Source: Halorussus halophilus
Lineage (GTDB): Archaea; Halobacteriota; Halobacteria; Halobacteriales; Haladaptataceae
Assembly (NCBI RefSeq): GCF_008831545.1
Contig: NZ_CP044523.1
Location: forward strand, 3,410,001-3,474,000
Reading direction: 5' to 3'
Length of the DNA stretch: 64,000 nt
Positions 32,864-42,344 of this stretch are shown here, in pieces. A program made the translations under genes and the position numbers. Positions within the stretch are counted from its first letter, which is position 1; each line of letters opens with the position of its first letter. The notes beneath the pieces are model-generated. The model had not been told where the DNA came from. It ran no database searches and worked only from the letters and a program-made list of their open reading frames with translations.

Positions 32864-33874
32864 TCAGACCAGTCCGAGCAGGCCCAACAGCCCGAACAGC
32901 AGGTCGCCGTACGTCAGCGAGACTACCAAGCCGAAGAACAGCGGAACGATGAAGGGGATGCCTGGCGAGACCCAGACGCGCTCCTCGCGGGTCAGCACCT
33001 CAAGCCCCCCTCGCAGACGCTCGGGCGTGGTACCGTAGGCGCTCCCCTGAATGTCGTTCAGGAACTTCTCTGCGCCCCACGGGTCGTTCTCGGGCACGTC
33101 GATTGCCGGGACGTAGTTCGTCCGCTTGTGTTCGCCGCCGTCAGCGCGCGTCACCGCACCGTCACCCGGCGAGTTCGGATTCGCGGGGAGCGTCGCCGGG
33201 TCCCGGAAGTGGTCGGTCTGTTCGCGCAGGTCCCCCAAGGTCAGGCCGCGCCAGCGCAGATACATCCGCACGGCGTCTAAGTCTACGCCGTTGCCCGAGA
33301 GACCGTCTTCGGATTCGAGCAGTTTCCCGTGCGCTCGCGGAATCTCGTCCCACCTGACTGGCTTCCCGATGGCCATCATCTTCGAGAACCGTCCGGCGAC
33401 GACGTTCCGAAGCAAGATTGCGAGCGGGAACAGCGCACCGAGCAAGACCGTGTTGGTCAGGATGGTGAGCGAGAACACGCCCAACGTGGTGGTCTGGTGA
33501 GGGAGTTTCAGTCCGAGCGTCGGCAACTCGTAGACTGGGAAGGTCGGGAAGAGCGCGGCGACGACGAGGAACGCCTTCGCGTCCGCGCCGCCGAACGCAC
33601 GGAACCACCAGAAAGCGATGACTAGCGGCGCGACGAAGCCGAGGCTCACGGCCGTCCGAATCCCGAACGCTCGGGTCTGGAACGCGGTGCCGATGACTGC
33701 CAGCCAGCCCTCCCAGAACAGGAGGACGACGGCGAGTATCGCCAGCGGATACCACGTCTGGTTCGGGACGCGTCGCGTCTCGATGTCTCGCCACGACGCC
33801 CAACCTAAGATAGGGACCGCGAGGAGTCGGAGGAGGTCGGGTATCGAAGCGTCGATGAAACCGAAAGCGGGCAT
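32864..33874 (-). CDS. Prepilin/preflagellin peptidase (A24, PibD-like)
   Basis: This 336-residue aspartic membrane peptidase processes type IV pilin and archaellin precursors before assembly. Catalytic aspartates are D30 in SWRDIETRRVPN and D in the family signature GGADAK near residue 97. Hydrophobic helices fill residues 12-160, then a soluble insertion of about 130 residues precedes two final helices. This large soluble segment is longer than in minimal PibD proteins and occurs in several haloarchaea. A TATA box TATATAAAA at 33909-33917 (plus strand) precedes the ATG. Confidence 0.9.
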   Translation of the reverse strand: MPAFGFIDASIPDLLRLLAVPILGWASWRDIETRRVPNQTWYPLAILAVVLLFWEGWLAVIGTAFQTRAFGIRTAVSLGFVAPLVIAFWWFRAFGGADAKAFLVVAALFPTFPVYELPTLGLKLPHQTTTLGVFSLTILTNTVLLGALFPLAILLRNVVAGRFSKMMAIGKPVRWDEIPRAHGKLLESEDGLSGNGVDLDAVRMYLRWRGLTLGDLREQTDHFRDPATLPANPNSPGDGAVTRADGGEHKRTNYVPAIDVPENDPWGAEKFLNDIQGSAYGTTPERLRGGLEVLTREERVWVSPGIPFIVPLFFGLVVSLTYGDLLFGLLGLLGLV

Positions 33875-33973
33875 CTATCTGTTCGTGCCCGAGTTAGTTT
33901 CGGCCACCTATATAAAACTACGAGTATGTGACGGCAGAGTAGAACGTCGCCCCGATACGAGGTCGGGCGGTCG

Positions 33974-33995
33974 TCTCCAGTCGAAACGGAGGGGG
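33974..33995 (+). other. ORB-like motif between pibD and ferredoxin genes
   Basis: The plus strand reads CTCCAGTCGAAACGGAGGGG followed by GT, two mismatches from the ORB form CTCCAGTGGAAACGAAGGGG. It lies in the 226-bp intergenic gap (33875-34100), which otherwise holds only the TATA box of the peptidase gene. Confidence 0.5.
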
Positions 33996-34100
33996 TGAAT
34001 CGAGTGTTAGTCAGCACTTTCGTACAACTGTTACGACACGAAAAGCGGGCGACAATGGGGAGTCACCCACGAAAAATCGTCGAGAAACTGTTTCGACGCG

Positions 34101-34490
34101 TTAGATGACGCGGTTCTGCAGGTAGTCGAGGTGCTTGGCGTTGTAGACGATCTTGACCTCGTCGGTGGCCGCGCTACCGATGCAGGTCAGGCGGACGTTC
34201 TTCTCGTCCACTTCCTCGTCGCTGAGGATCTGCTGCATGTCCATGTCGATTTCGCCCTCTTTGACGATGGCTGCACAGTTTGCACACGCGCCAGCGCGGC
34301 ACGAGAAGGGCCAGTCGTAGCCCTGTGCCTCTGCGGCTTCGAGGATGTACTCGCCCTCGTTGACATCGAGGCTGCCGTAGTCCTCGTCGCTGAGGCCCGC
34401 GTCGGCGGCTTCGTCGAAGAGGTCGTCGTCGTCCATGTCCCAGCCCTGGTCGTCCAGCACTTCGTAGTTGAGGTATTCTACGGTTGGCAT
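34101..34490 (-). CDS. [2Fe-2S] ferredoxin, halobacterial type
   Basis: The 129-residue plant-type ferredoxin has cluster ligands in [11 protein letters not shown] (C-x4-C-x2-C) and a fourth cysteine in RLTCIGS about 37 residues later. An acidic insertion ([15 protein letters not shown], about residues 16-30) near the N-terminus is typical of halophile ferredoxins. It serves as electron carrier for 2-oxoacid:ferredoxin oxidoreductases in haloarchaea, by family knowledge. ATG 34490 is chosen over an adjacent upstream GTG. It stands alone. Confidence 0.95.
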   Translation of the reverse strand: MPTVEYLNYEVLDDQGWDMDDDDLFDEAADAGLSDEDYGSLDVNEGEYILEAAEAQGYDWPFSCRAGACANCAAIVKEGEIDMDMQQILSDEEVDEKNVRLTCIGSAATDEVKIVYNAKHLDYLQNRVI

Positions 34491-34541
34491 CACGCGGGGA
34501 TTCTACACCGGTACGGTTAGTAGTTGCTGTTTCCCACGAGC

Positions 34542-35738
34542 TTACTGATAAATCGGGAAGAATTCGAACAGGAGGAACGACGCGACCGCGGAGATTGACG
34601 GGGTCAGAATCCACAGCATGATGACCCGCCCGGTCGCCGCGGGGTCGAACAGGTCCTTCCCTTGCAGTTGTTTGGGGTCCTCTTCGCCGATTTTCGCCAC
34701 TTCGTCCTCCGGTTCGGCCGCGAGCGCGCCGACAGACATCTTCGACTCCTCGCCGGATTTCTCTCCCTGCTCGCCGCGAACTGCCGCCGCCGCGGCGTCT
34801 TTGACCGTCGTCGAGCGCGTCGCTCGGCCCCAGCCGAGACCGATGATGCACATCGTCGCGCTCACCGCCAGACTCGCCGGGATGCCGAGATACGAGAGGA
34901 ACGTGATGAGACTCGCGCTGACGACCTCCACAATGAGTGCGGCCAGTATGGGCAGGTCGGTGAGGTCGTTGCCGACCGTGTCGAGGGTGCGCCGGGCGAT
35001 GGTGAACGCGCCGAGCGCGATGGCTCCCGCCGCCAGAAAGATACCTTGGTTCATTTCGACTGCTCCGCTCCCGACGAGCGGTGCGACGGCGTTGGCGACG
35101 TTGCTCGCGCCCGCAGAGAACGCCATGTAGCAGGCGATGATGACCACCAGAATGCTACTGACGAGTTCTCTCCGCGTCGTGTTCGCACCCGCCGTCGGAA
35201 TCGGAATGGAGGCGACGCGGTTGTACTCCAACAACGGACCTTCCGATTGGTCGATGCGGAACCACGCGTCGAGATAGGGGTAGAGATACCGGCCGATGAC
35301 CGCACAGACCCAGAACGCCACGATAGGCGCGACGAGCCACCACGAGACGATGCCGCCCATCACGCCCCAGTTGATGTCGCCCGCCGCGACTCCGAGTCCG
35401 GCGATTGCGCCGACCGCGGTCATGGAGGTCGAGGCTGGGACGCCGAAGAGGTTCGAGACGAGCAGTGCGAGGCCGACGAAGAAGAGGACCCCGACGCTCG
35501 CACCGAGGGTGAACAGTTCCGAGGGGACGATTTGTCCACCCATCGTCTCGACAACGTTTCGGCCGACCGTCCAACCACCCAAGAGAGCGAAGGTCGCCAT
35601 CATCGTGGCCGCCCCAAGTTTCGAGATGACGCCACTGCCGACCGCGGGGCCGAACGCGACACCGGTGGAAGACCCACCGATGTTGAACCCGACGAAGACG
35701 GCGACCGCGAGACCGACGAGTAAGAGTAGACTAATCAC
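34542..35738 (-). CDS. Inorganic phosphate transporter, PiT family (copy A)
   Basis: This 398-residue PiT permease has the family motif GFNIGGSSTGVAFGPAVGSG at the N-terminus and the internal repeat GASNVANAVAPLVGSG near residue 230. A cytosolic loop of about 60 acidic/alanine-rich residues (325-370) precedes the last helix. The GTG start at 35738 matches a TTTAAA box at 35763-35768 (plus strand), 27 bp upstream; the protein then starts directly with its first helix. It is the last of three related sequences on this strand; copy B at 36.1-37.2 kb is its closest paralogue here. Confidence 0.9.
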   Translation of the reverse strand: MISLLLLVGLAVAVFVGFNIGGSSTGVAFGPAVGSGVISKLGAATMMATFALLGGWTVGRNVVETMGGQIVPSELFTLGASVGVLFFVGLALLVSNLFGVPASTSMTAVGAIAGLGVAAGDINWGVMGGIVSWWLVAPIVAFWVCAVIGRYLYPYLDAWFRIDQSEGPLLEYNRVASIPIPTAGANTTRRELVSSILVVIIACYMAFSAGASNVANAVAPLVGSGAVEMNQGIFLAAGAIALGAFTIARRTLDTVGNDLTDLPILAALIVEVVSASLITFLSYLGIPASLAVSATMCIIGLGWGRATRSTTVKDAAAAAVRGEQGEKSGEESKMSVGALAAEPEDEVAKIGEEDPKQLQGKDLFDPAATGRVIMLWILTPSISAVASFLLFEFFPIYQ

Positions 35739-35838
35739 AGTCAGTACAAGGCAGGAGGGCGGTTTAAATTCCACTATCTGAAAACCAGGACGGAGTCGAT
35801 TGCGAGCGAAATAAAACTCCGACGTTCACGACCGTCGC

Positions 35839-36018
35839 TCACGTCGCGAAGAGCGGCACGAACGAGAACAGCACGTAGGAGGCGGCCGCCGAGAGCGACT
35901 TCGAGGTCACGTCACTCCCGACGACCGGGCCGAGCGCCACGCCCGTGGAGGACCCACCGATGTTGAAGCCGACGAAGACGGCGACGGCTACGCCGACGAG
36001 TAAGAGGGGACCAATCAC
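35839..36018 (-). pseudogene. PiT permease remnant with internal deletion
   Basis: A 59-codon ORF joins the first about 40 residues of a PiT permease (VAVFVGFNIGGSSTGVALGP, ending GSDVTSK) directly to its last about 19 residues (SLSAAASYVLFSFVPLFAT, matching the ends ISAVASFLLFEFFPIYQ and VATVSAYLVFRYVPIA of copies A and B). About 330 residues are missing but the frame is kept. It lies between the two intact copies, and GTG 36018 aligns with their GTG starts. No good TATA box is seen upstream. It is best read as a third tandem copy that lost its middle; expression of a two-helix peptide is not excluded. Confidence 0.8.
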
Positions 36019-36095
36019 AGGTCCGACTTCCACCTGTCAGAAAGTAACCGTACCGGCCAGCGAAATTCAGGGGGACCGGAACGACACTGATGTTC

Positions 36096-37220
36096 TCACG
36101 CAATCGGCACGTACCGAAAGACCAGATACGCCGACACTGTCGCCACCGCCGGAACCAGATTTTGGAGGACGATGACCCTGGCAGTCGTCGCAGGCTGGTA
36201 CAGTTCCGCTATCGCCGGGTCGCCGTCTTCGCCGCCATCGACCGCTCCGGCGACGCTCGACGCCGGAACCGAGGGCGTCTCCGGCACGGCTTCTGCGACA
36301 GTCGCGCGACCCCAGCCAAGTCCGACGACGCTCATCGTGGCGATGACGACGAAACTGGCTGGAATGCCGAGTGCCGACAACACCGTCACGATGGAGGCGC
36401 TCACGACGGCGACGACGAGGGCCGCCACGAGTGGAAGGTCAGTCAAGTCGTTGCCGACCGTATCGAGGGTGCGCCGGGCGATAGTGAACGCACCGAGTGC
36501 GGTCGCACCGGCCGCGAGCAGGATACCCTGATTCATAGTAATCGCGCCGTTGCCGACGAGCGGTGCGACGGCGTTGGCGACGTTGCTCGCGCCCGCCGAG
36601 AACGCCATGTAACAGCCGATTGCGACCACGAGGGCCGTGCCGCCGAACTCCCGCAGCGTGGTGTTCGACTGGAGTTTCGGCCGCGGGACGGCGCTTGATT
36701 TGTCCAGCACGAGTAGTGGTCCCTTGCTCTGTCTGATGGCGATTCGCTCGTCTAATTCGTCGTACCAGTAGCGACCGACCATCCCGCTGACCCAGAAGCC
36801 GACGACCGGCGCGACGAGCCACCAGCCGACGATTTCCACGACCGTCTGGACGTTCAGTTGTCCGATGGCCAGTCCCAATCCGATGATGGCTCCGACAGCA
36901 GTCATGGAGGTCGAGGCGGGCACGCCGAAGACGTTGCCGACGAACAGCGCGAGTCCGATGAACAGCAGGACGACGATGCTGACCTCCATGGTGAATGGGT
37001 CGCCCCTGACGAGGCCGCTCTGGAGCGTGTCCACGACGCGGCGGCCGACGGTCCACCCGCCGACGAAGAAGAAGACGCTCATCAGTGCGGCCGCACCGAC
37101 TTTCGAGACAGTGTCGCTCCCGACCGCGGGGCCAAACGCGACGCCCGTGTTCGACCCACCGATGTTGAAGCCGACGAAGACGGCGACTGCGAGACCGACG
37201 AGCAGGAGGAGACTGGTCAC
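36096..37220 (-). CDS. Inorganic phosphate transporter, PiT family (copy B)
   Basis: This 374-residue PiT permease is closely related to copy A, sharing GFNIGGSNTGVAFGPAVGSD, VFGVPASTSMTAVGAI and GASNVANAVAPLVGNG. The cytosolic loop before the last helix is shorter than in copy A. GTG 37220 is chosen because CTTAAG at 37245-37250 lies 27 bp upstream and the protein then starts in the first helix as copy A does; the frame extends further upstream without homology. It is divergent from serA. Confidence 0.9.
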   Translation of the reverse strand: MTSLLLLVGLAVAVFVGFNIGGSNTGVAFGPAVGSDTVSKVGAAALMSVFFFVGGWTVGRRVVDTLQSGLVRGDPFTMEVSIVVLLFIGLALFVGNVFGVPASTSMTAVGAIIGLGLAIGQLNVQTVVEIVGWWLVAPVVGFWVSGMVGRYWYDELDERIAIRQSKGPLLVLDKSSAVPRPKLQSNTTLREFGGTALVVAIGCYMAFSAGASNVANAVAPLVGNGAITMNQGILLAAGATALGAFTIARRTLDTVGNDLTDLPLVAALVVAVVSASIVTVLSALGIPASFVVIATMSVVGLGWGRATVAEAVPETPSVPASSVAGAVDGGEDGDPAIAELYQPATTARVIVLQNLVPAVATVSAYLVFRYVPIA

Positions 37221-37244
37221 GACACAGGTTTCACAGGCATCGCG

Positions 37245-37250
37245 CTTAAG
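37245..37250 (-). promoter_or_regulatory. TATA-like box of PiT copy B
   Basis: CTTAAG is centred 27 bp before GTG 37220. Together with TTTAAA at 35763-35768 before copy A it shows that both permease genes are separately transcribed, leaderless units. Confidence 0.55.
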
Positions 37251-37335
37251 TGCTAACTCTTCACAGCTCCTCGCGAGCGCGGCAAATTGTACAGACGGGC
37301 AAAGGGTTATCCCGTCTGAACCGGTGGTGATATTT

Positions 37336-38925
37336 ATGAAAGTCCTCGTCACGGACCCTATCGCCGATGCAGGGTTAGACCGGCTTCGCGAGGCTGGTCA
37401 CGAAGTCGAAACCGCATACGACGTAGAGGGCGACGCGTTGCTCTCTGCGGTCGCGGACGCAAACGGACTCATCGTCCGCTCTGGCACGGACGTTTCCGAG
37501 GAGGTCTTCGAGGCCGCTTCGGAACTCGTCATCGTCGGCCGCGCAGGTATCGGCGTAGACAACATCGACATCGACGCGGCGACCGAACACGGCGTCATCG
37601 TCGCTAACGCCCCGGAGGGCAACGTCCGGGCCGCCGCAGAGCACACAGTCGCGATGGCGTTCGCCGCCGCACGGTCGATTCCGCAAGCCCACGTCCGACT
37701 CAAGGGTGGCGAGTGGGCGAAGGGCGACTACCTCGGCACCGAGGTCAACGGCAAGACGCTCGGTGTCGTCGGCCTCGGCCGCGTCGGACAGGAAGTCGCG
37801 AAGAAACTCGACTCGCTGGGGATGGACCTCGTCGCGTACGACCCCTACATCAGCGAGGACCGCGCTGCCCAACTCGGTGCGGAACTGGTCAGCTTAGACG
37901 ACTGTCTCGCCCGTGCGGACTTCCTTACGGTTCACACGCCGCTCACCCCCGAAACTGAAAATCTCATCAGCGACGAGGAACTCGCGGAACTCGAAGACGG
38001 GTATCTGGTCAACTGCGCTCGCGGCGGTGTCGTAGACGAAGCGGCACTCGCGGAAGCCGTCGAAGACGGCGTTCTCGCTGGTGCCGCAGTGGACGTGTTC
38101 GCCGACGAACCGGTCTCGGAGGACAACCCGCTCCTCTCGGTAGACGACGTAGTCGTCACGCCCCACCTCGGTGCGAGTACCTCCGCGGCACAGGAGAACG
38201 TCGCAACCAGCACCGCCGACCAAGTGGTCGCCGCGTTCGCCGAAGAACCGGTCGTCAACGCGCTGAACGCGCCCTCCATCGACGAGAGCGCGTTCCCGCG
38301 CGTCGAACCATACATCGGCCTCGCCGAAACCGCGGGGAAAATCGCCACGCAACTGCTGGACCAGCGCATCGAGTCCATCGAAGTCCACTACGAGGGCGAC
38401 ATCGCCGAAGAGGACGTAGAACTCGTCACCGCCAGCGCGCAGAAGGGCGTCTTCCAACCGCTCGAATGGCAGGTCAACGCCGTCAACGCGCCCCAAATCG
38501 CGGAGGACCGCGGCGTCGAAGTCACCGAGAGCAAGACTCGTCAGACCGACGACTTCCAGAGTCTCGTCCGCGTCACCGTCCGGAGTGACGACGACGAGAT
38601 TAGCGTCGAAGGCACGCTGTTCGCGGGTGACGACCCCCGAATCGTTCGCATCGACGATTACCGCGTCGATGCCATCCCGCACGGTCACATGCTCGTCGCG
38701 CGAAACGAGGACGCACCGGGCGTCATCGGGTTCATCGGCACCGTGCTGGGCGACCACCAAGTCAACATCGCGGGGATGTTCAACGCCCGCGAGACTATCG
38801 GCGGGGAGGCACTGAGTGTCTACACACTGGACGAACAGGTGTCCGACGAAGCCAAGCAAGCACTCGAAAGCGACGAGCGCATCATCGGCGTGCAGTACAT
38901 CGAACTGAACGGTACTGGAGAGTAG
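37336..38925 (+). CDS. serA: D-3-phosphoglycerate dehydrogenase
   Basis: SerA oxidises 3-phosphoglycerate to 3-phosphohydroxypyruvate, the entry to serine synthesis. The 529-residue protein has the substrate domain, NAD-binding GLGRVG near residue 146, catalytic Arg in NCARGGVVDE near 228 and His277 in TPHLGAST. An allosteric substrate-binding domain and a C-terminal ACT domain (about 455-529; GVIGFIGTVLGDHQVNIAGM) follow. Full length equals the long bacterial type, so serine feedback is likely. The frame is open far upstream, but ATG 37336 starts the family-typical MKVLVTDPIADAG. Confidence 0.96.
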   Translation: MKVLVTDPIADAGLDRLREAGHEVETAYDVEGDALLSAVADANGLIVRSGTDVSEEVFEAASELVIVGRAGIGVDNIDIDAATEHGVIVANAPEGNVRAAAEHTVAMAFAAARSIPQAHVRLKGGEWAKGDYLGTEVNGKTLGVVGLGRVGQEVAKKLDSLGMDLVAYDPYISEDRAAQLGAELVSLDDCLARADFLTVHTPLTPETENLISDEELAELEDGYLVNCARGGVVDEAALAEAVEDGVLAGAAVDVFADEPVSEDNPLLSVDDVVVTPHLGASTSAAQENVATSTADQVVAAFAEEPVVNALNAPSIDESAFPRVEPYIGLAETAGKIATQLLDQRIESIEVHYEGDIAEEDVELVTASAQKGVFQPLEWQVNAVNAPQIAEDRGVEVTESKTRQTDDFQSLVRVTVRSDDDEISVEGTLFAGDDPRIVRIDDYRVDAIPHGHMLVARNEDAPGVIGFIGTVLGDHQVNIAGMFNARETIGGEALSVYTLDEQVSDEAKQALESDERIIGVQYIELNGTGE

Positions 38926-39090
38926 TCGAGCCAGTTCGCCCCACCGAGTTTACCCTACTTATCGCAGTACGGAACCGCGACACTGTCCTGGACCGCGTCC
39001 GTGGTCGGCGTGCAACTGTCGGCGTTATCTCATTTTTGTCGCTCGCTAAGTATCCAATAACAAAGACTGAGACGTGCGTTACTTGGAGCC

Positions 39091-40194
39091 ATGTCTCGAC
39101 AGCAACCGCGCGACTTGACCGACGACTACTCGGTCAGATGGTTCGAGTCAGGCGACCGGTCGGGGTTCCTGTCGCTCTGTGACGTGCAGTGGGACTGGAC
39201 ACCGACCGCCGACTGGTTCGACTGGAAGTACGTCGAGGACCCGTATCTCTCGCACGTCCCCATCACCGTCGCGGAGCGAGACGGCGAAATCGTCGGGGCA
39301 CAAGGCTACCTTCCCTGTCGGATTCGGCGTGGCGAGATGTCTGTCCTCGCACTCCAACCGACGGACGCGGTGGTTCACCCCGACCACCGCAGAAACGGTC
39401 TCTACACTCGTATCACCAAGCAAGCCATCGACCGGTACACCGACGGCGACCCGGCGTTCTTCTTCAACTTCCCCAACGAGTCGGCGTTCGGTGCCCAGCA
39501 GAAACTCGGCTGGGTGGCAGTAGACGAAGTCACGAACTACTACCGACTCCAACGCCCTGCCGAAGTCCTCGACTCAGTCGGCGTCGGCAGTGCGGCGCGA
39601 GCACTCGGCCGCGCAGCAGATTCGGTAGCCAGTGCGTACCTCGGTGCCCGCGACCTGTCTGCGAGCGTAGCGGAGGACGTTGACGTTACCACCCACTCGA
39701 CTGTCCCTGCCCAGACGCTGGCGTCGCTGTACGACTCTGCCCCACCAGCGAAACTGCACGTCCACCGCGATTCGCAGTTCTACCGCTGGACGTTCGACGC
39801 GCCGAACTACGACCACACGACGTACGTCGCGCGCCGCGAGGGCCGCCCGATTGGAGCCCTCACCACCAGAACTCGAGACGGGAAGAAAGTCCTCATCGCG
39901 GACGCGCTCCCGCCGAACTCTCACTCCGAGGCGTTCACGAAGTTGCTCGCCGTCCTCCTCGAAGACAACGAGGACGCGAACATCATCGCGGTGTCCGACT
40001 CGACGCTGCCGCGCGAACTGCTCGCCAAATTCGGTTTCGTGAGCGACGAACGACCGCTCCTCTCGCGGGTCTGCGTGCCGAAGTATATGGCCGTGCGTCC
40101 GCTGTCCCGCGTGGCCGATTCGACTCCGTTCTCTCCGGCCGAACTCACCGACGAAGACTGTTGGCGAGTCACCTTCGTCGAACAGATGGACTGA
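39091..40194 (+). CDS. GNAT family N-acetyltransferase
   Basis: This 367-residue acyltransferase-like protein has an N-terminal GNAT fold (about residues 10-150) with the acetyl-CoA loop region QPTDAVVHPDHRRNGLYTRI, matching R/Q-x-x-G-x-G/A-like motif A in relaxed form. A second GNAT-like half (about 205-340) follows. This tandem organisation resembles Eis-type or haloarchaeal lipid/sugar acyltransferases. The substrate is unknown. It stands alone with about 165 bp of unremarkable sequence upstream. Confidence 0.82.
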   Translation: MSRQQPRDLTDDYSVRWFESGDRSGFLSLCDVQWDWTPTADWFDWKYVEDPYLSHVPITVAERDGEIVGAQGYLPCRIRRGEMSVLALQPTDAVVHPDHRRNGLYTRITKQAIDRYTDGDPAFFFNFPNESAFGAQQKLGWVAVDEVTNYYRLQRPAEVLDSVGVGSAARALGRAADSVASAYLGARDLSASVAEDVDVTTHSTVPAQTLASLYDSAPPAKLHVHRDSQFYRWTFDAPNYDHTTYVARREGRPIGALTTRTRDGKKVLIADALPPNSHSEAFTKLLAVLLEDNEDANIIAVSDSTLPRELLAKFGFVSDERPLLSRVCVPKYMAVRPLSRVADSTPFSPAELTDEDCWRVTFVEQMD

Positions 40195-40293
40195 ACGTTC
40201 GACGGTCGCGCTCTTCTGTCGGGAATCAAACGTTCGAAACCCGACGACGGCCGTCGCTTATTTTGGTGTGGTCCGCAAATCCAAGCCTGGCCA

Positions 40294-40467
40294 ATGAGTA
40301 TCCTCAACGACATCGGGAGACGAGCAAAAGAATTCACGAAACTCGGCGCGTCAGCGGAAAACGACACGGACAGAGCCTATGCGTGCGTCAACTGCGGTGC
40401 TGGGTTCGACGCGGACCACGCGTGGTGTCCGAGTTGCGACACTGATGGTGTAACCGAGCTGAAGTAA
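40294..40467 (+). CDS. 57-residue zinc-ribbon microprotein
   Basis: An ORF from ATG 40294 to TAA 40465-40467 encodes 57 residues: an N-terminal amphipathic helix (MSILNDIGRRAKEFTKLG) and a zinc ribbon with ACVNCGAGF and WCPSCDTD. The layout matches the other zinc microproteins here (for example at 61404). A TATA-like CTTATTTTGG lies about 32 bp upstream. Function unknown. Confidence 0.78.
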   Translation: MSILNDIGRRAKEFTKLGASAENDTDRAYACVNCGAGFDADHAWCPSCDTDGVTELK

Positions 40468-40550
40468 CCGAGTCGAAGACGACCGGCACCTACACCTGGC
40501 GCTCTGCCGCAACGACCGAACTCAAATACCTGCACCCGTTTCCTTCGAGC

Positions 40551-41798
40551 GTGTCCCACGGCCACGCCGAGGAGTCGAGCGACGACCGAGAGCGACTGCT
40601 CACCGGTTACTCCGGTCGATTGCTCCTCGTGGCCTCGCTCGGATGGACGGCCATCCAGACCGGTCGCCTCGTCCTCTCGCCGCTGTTGCCGACGGTGATG
40701 GACGAACTCGCCATCACCGAACTCCAATCCGGAATGGCCTTCTCGCTGTTGTGGGGGCTGTACGCGCTCGGCCAGTTTCCGAGCGGTCGCCTCTCGGACG
40801 CACTCACTCGGAAGACGCTGCTGGTCGCCGGACTCTCCCTGCTCGCGGTCGGCTTCTCTATTCTCGCTACCGCTTCGGGCTACTCCGTCTTCTTGCTCGG
40901 TGCCGCCGTCGTCGGTGCCGGTGCAGGTCTCTACCCAACTCCGGCGCGTGCGCTCGTTTCGGACTTGTTCGTAGAGCGTCGCGGGCAGGCGTTCGGTCTG
41001 CACACCGCTTCCGGTGACGTGGGTGGTGCCACGGCGGCCGGACTCGCAGTAGCCGTCCTCGCAATCGCCACGTGGCGTGCGGCGTACATTCCGGTCGTCG
41101 CCGTCGTAGTGTTCGTCGCGCTCGCGCTCCATCTGTGGGGTCGTGAGAGCTACACGCTCCCACAATTCGACCCCGAATCGCTCGCGGACGCCGCGAGCGA
41201 CACCACCGACACGGCCCGCCGACTGCTCGGCAACCGGCGACTGCGGTGGCTTTTGCTCGCGTACTCGCTGTACGCCTTCACGTGGCAGAGCGCGGCGGGG
41301 TTCCTGCCGACGTTCCTCCAGCGGGCGAAGGACTTCCCGCCCGGACTCGCCAGCGGCGGGTTCGCCGCGCTGTTCGTCGTCGGCGCGCTCGTCAAACCGT
41401 TGGCTGGGTCGCTCGGCGACAGATTCGGTCGGTCTCGGGTCGCAGCGGCCGCGCTCGCGCTCGCCACGCTCGCGCTCGCTGGAATCTTGTCGGTCTCTGG
41501 CACCGCGCTCGTCGCAGGTGGTGTCGTCGTCTTCGCGGCGGGCCTGATGGCGTACCCGCCGGTGATGCAGGCGTTCCTGATGGACGCGTTTCCGGACGGA
41601 AGCATGGGTGGAGACCTCGGTGCGACTCGCACCGTCTACATCGGTCTCGGCAGTCTCGGGACAACGTACGTCGGCTTCGTCGCCGGACGAGCCTCCTACA
41701 CCGTGGCGTTCGCGGGCTTGCTGGCCTGCTTACTCGTCAGTGGTGCAATCGTCGTCTGGCTCGCACGGACTGGCCGAGAAGCAGAACCGAAGGGGTAG
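40551..41798 (+). CDS. MFS transporter
   Basis: This 415-residue major facilitator superfamily protein has 12 predicted helices. The loop 2-3 motif A reads GRLSDALTRKTLL near residue 83, and a second, GSLGDRFGRSRV, lies near 285. Substrate is unknown; it resembles the sugar-phosphate/nitrate-like or drug antiporter groups only generally. The GTG start 40551 is supported by an AAATACC TATA-like box about 28 bp upstream. Confidence 0.9.
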   Translation: MSHGHAEESSDDRERLLTGYSGRLLLVASLGWTAIQTGRLVLSPLLPTVMDELAITELQSGMAFSLLWGLYALGQFPSGRLSDALTRKTLLVAGLSLLAVGFSILATASGYSVFLLGAAVVGAGAGLYPTPARALVSDLFVERRGQAFGLHTASGDVGGATAAGLAVAVLAIATWRAAYIPVVAVVVFVALALHLWGRESYTLPQFDPESLADAASDTTDTARRLLGNRRLRWLLLAYSLYAFTWQSAAGFLPTFLQRAKDFPPGLASGGFAALFVVGALVKPLAGSLGDRFGRSRVAAAALALATLALAGILSVSGTALVAGGVVVFAAGLMAYPPVMQAFLMDAFPDGSMGGDLGATRTVYIGLGSLGTTYVGFVAGRASYTVAFAGLLACLLVSGAIVVWLARTGREAEPKG

Positions 41799-41826
41799 TG
41801 AGCGCGTGGAGAGGGAGACAGGCGAG

Positions 41827-42240
41827 TCAGAAACCGAGCCAGTCTTTCAGTCGCGCGAGCAGACCGGGCGTCTGCTTAGTTCCGGTCCACTGCACGTCGC
41901 TGGTGTCGCTCTGTTGGTCGGCGATTGCTCGCTGATACGACTCCGTGCGCTCTTCTAAGATTCGCTCGTTCCGGGTGACGACGGCGTCGAGTTGGGACTC
42001 TTTGCGGTCAAGTTGGTTTTCGAGGCAGGCGACTTCGTCTTCGAGTTGCGCCCGTTCGGCCAGTAAGTCCTCGTACCGCTGTTCGTATCGTTCGTAAAGC
42101 TCTGCGCGGCCTTCTTCGAGTTCGGGCCGGATTCGGTCGTGTACACGTTGCGGGCAGACCACCACGACCAGTTCGTCGTCTCCGTCGTGTGCCATCGAGG
42201 GGGCCGCATCGTGAGCCTGGTTTGGGGTATCGGCGCTCAC
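41827..42240 (-). CDS. Coiled-coil protein, function unknown
   Basis: About 137 residues. A short N-terminal part (DDELVVVVCPQRVHDRI) precedes a long predicted coiled coil (residues 45-105, rich in E, R, L and Q) and an amphipathic end (LLARLKDWLGF) that could touch membranes. Start codon is uncertain: GTG 42240 fits the TTTTTTACC box about 28 bp upstream, while ATG 42195 is a shorter alternative. No domain recognised. Confidence 0.6.
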   Translation of the reverse strand: MSADTPNQAHDAAPSMAHDGDDELVVVVCPQRVHDRIRPELEEGRAELYERYEQRYEDLLAERAQLEDEVACLENQLDRKESQLDAVVTRNERILEERTESYQRAIADQQSDTSDVQWTGTKQTPGLLARLKDWLGF

Positions 42241-42344
42241 GAAAATATACACGGTCCCAAGGGGTAAAAAATCGCGTCAGACAAGCGAACGACGGCGTCA
42301 GACGCCTGTCTCGCGGCAGTCGTCCGCCTTTCGTGGTCCAGTAT

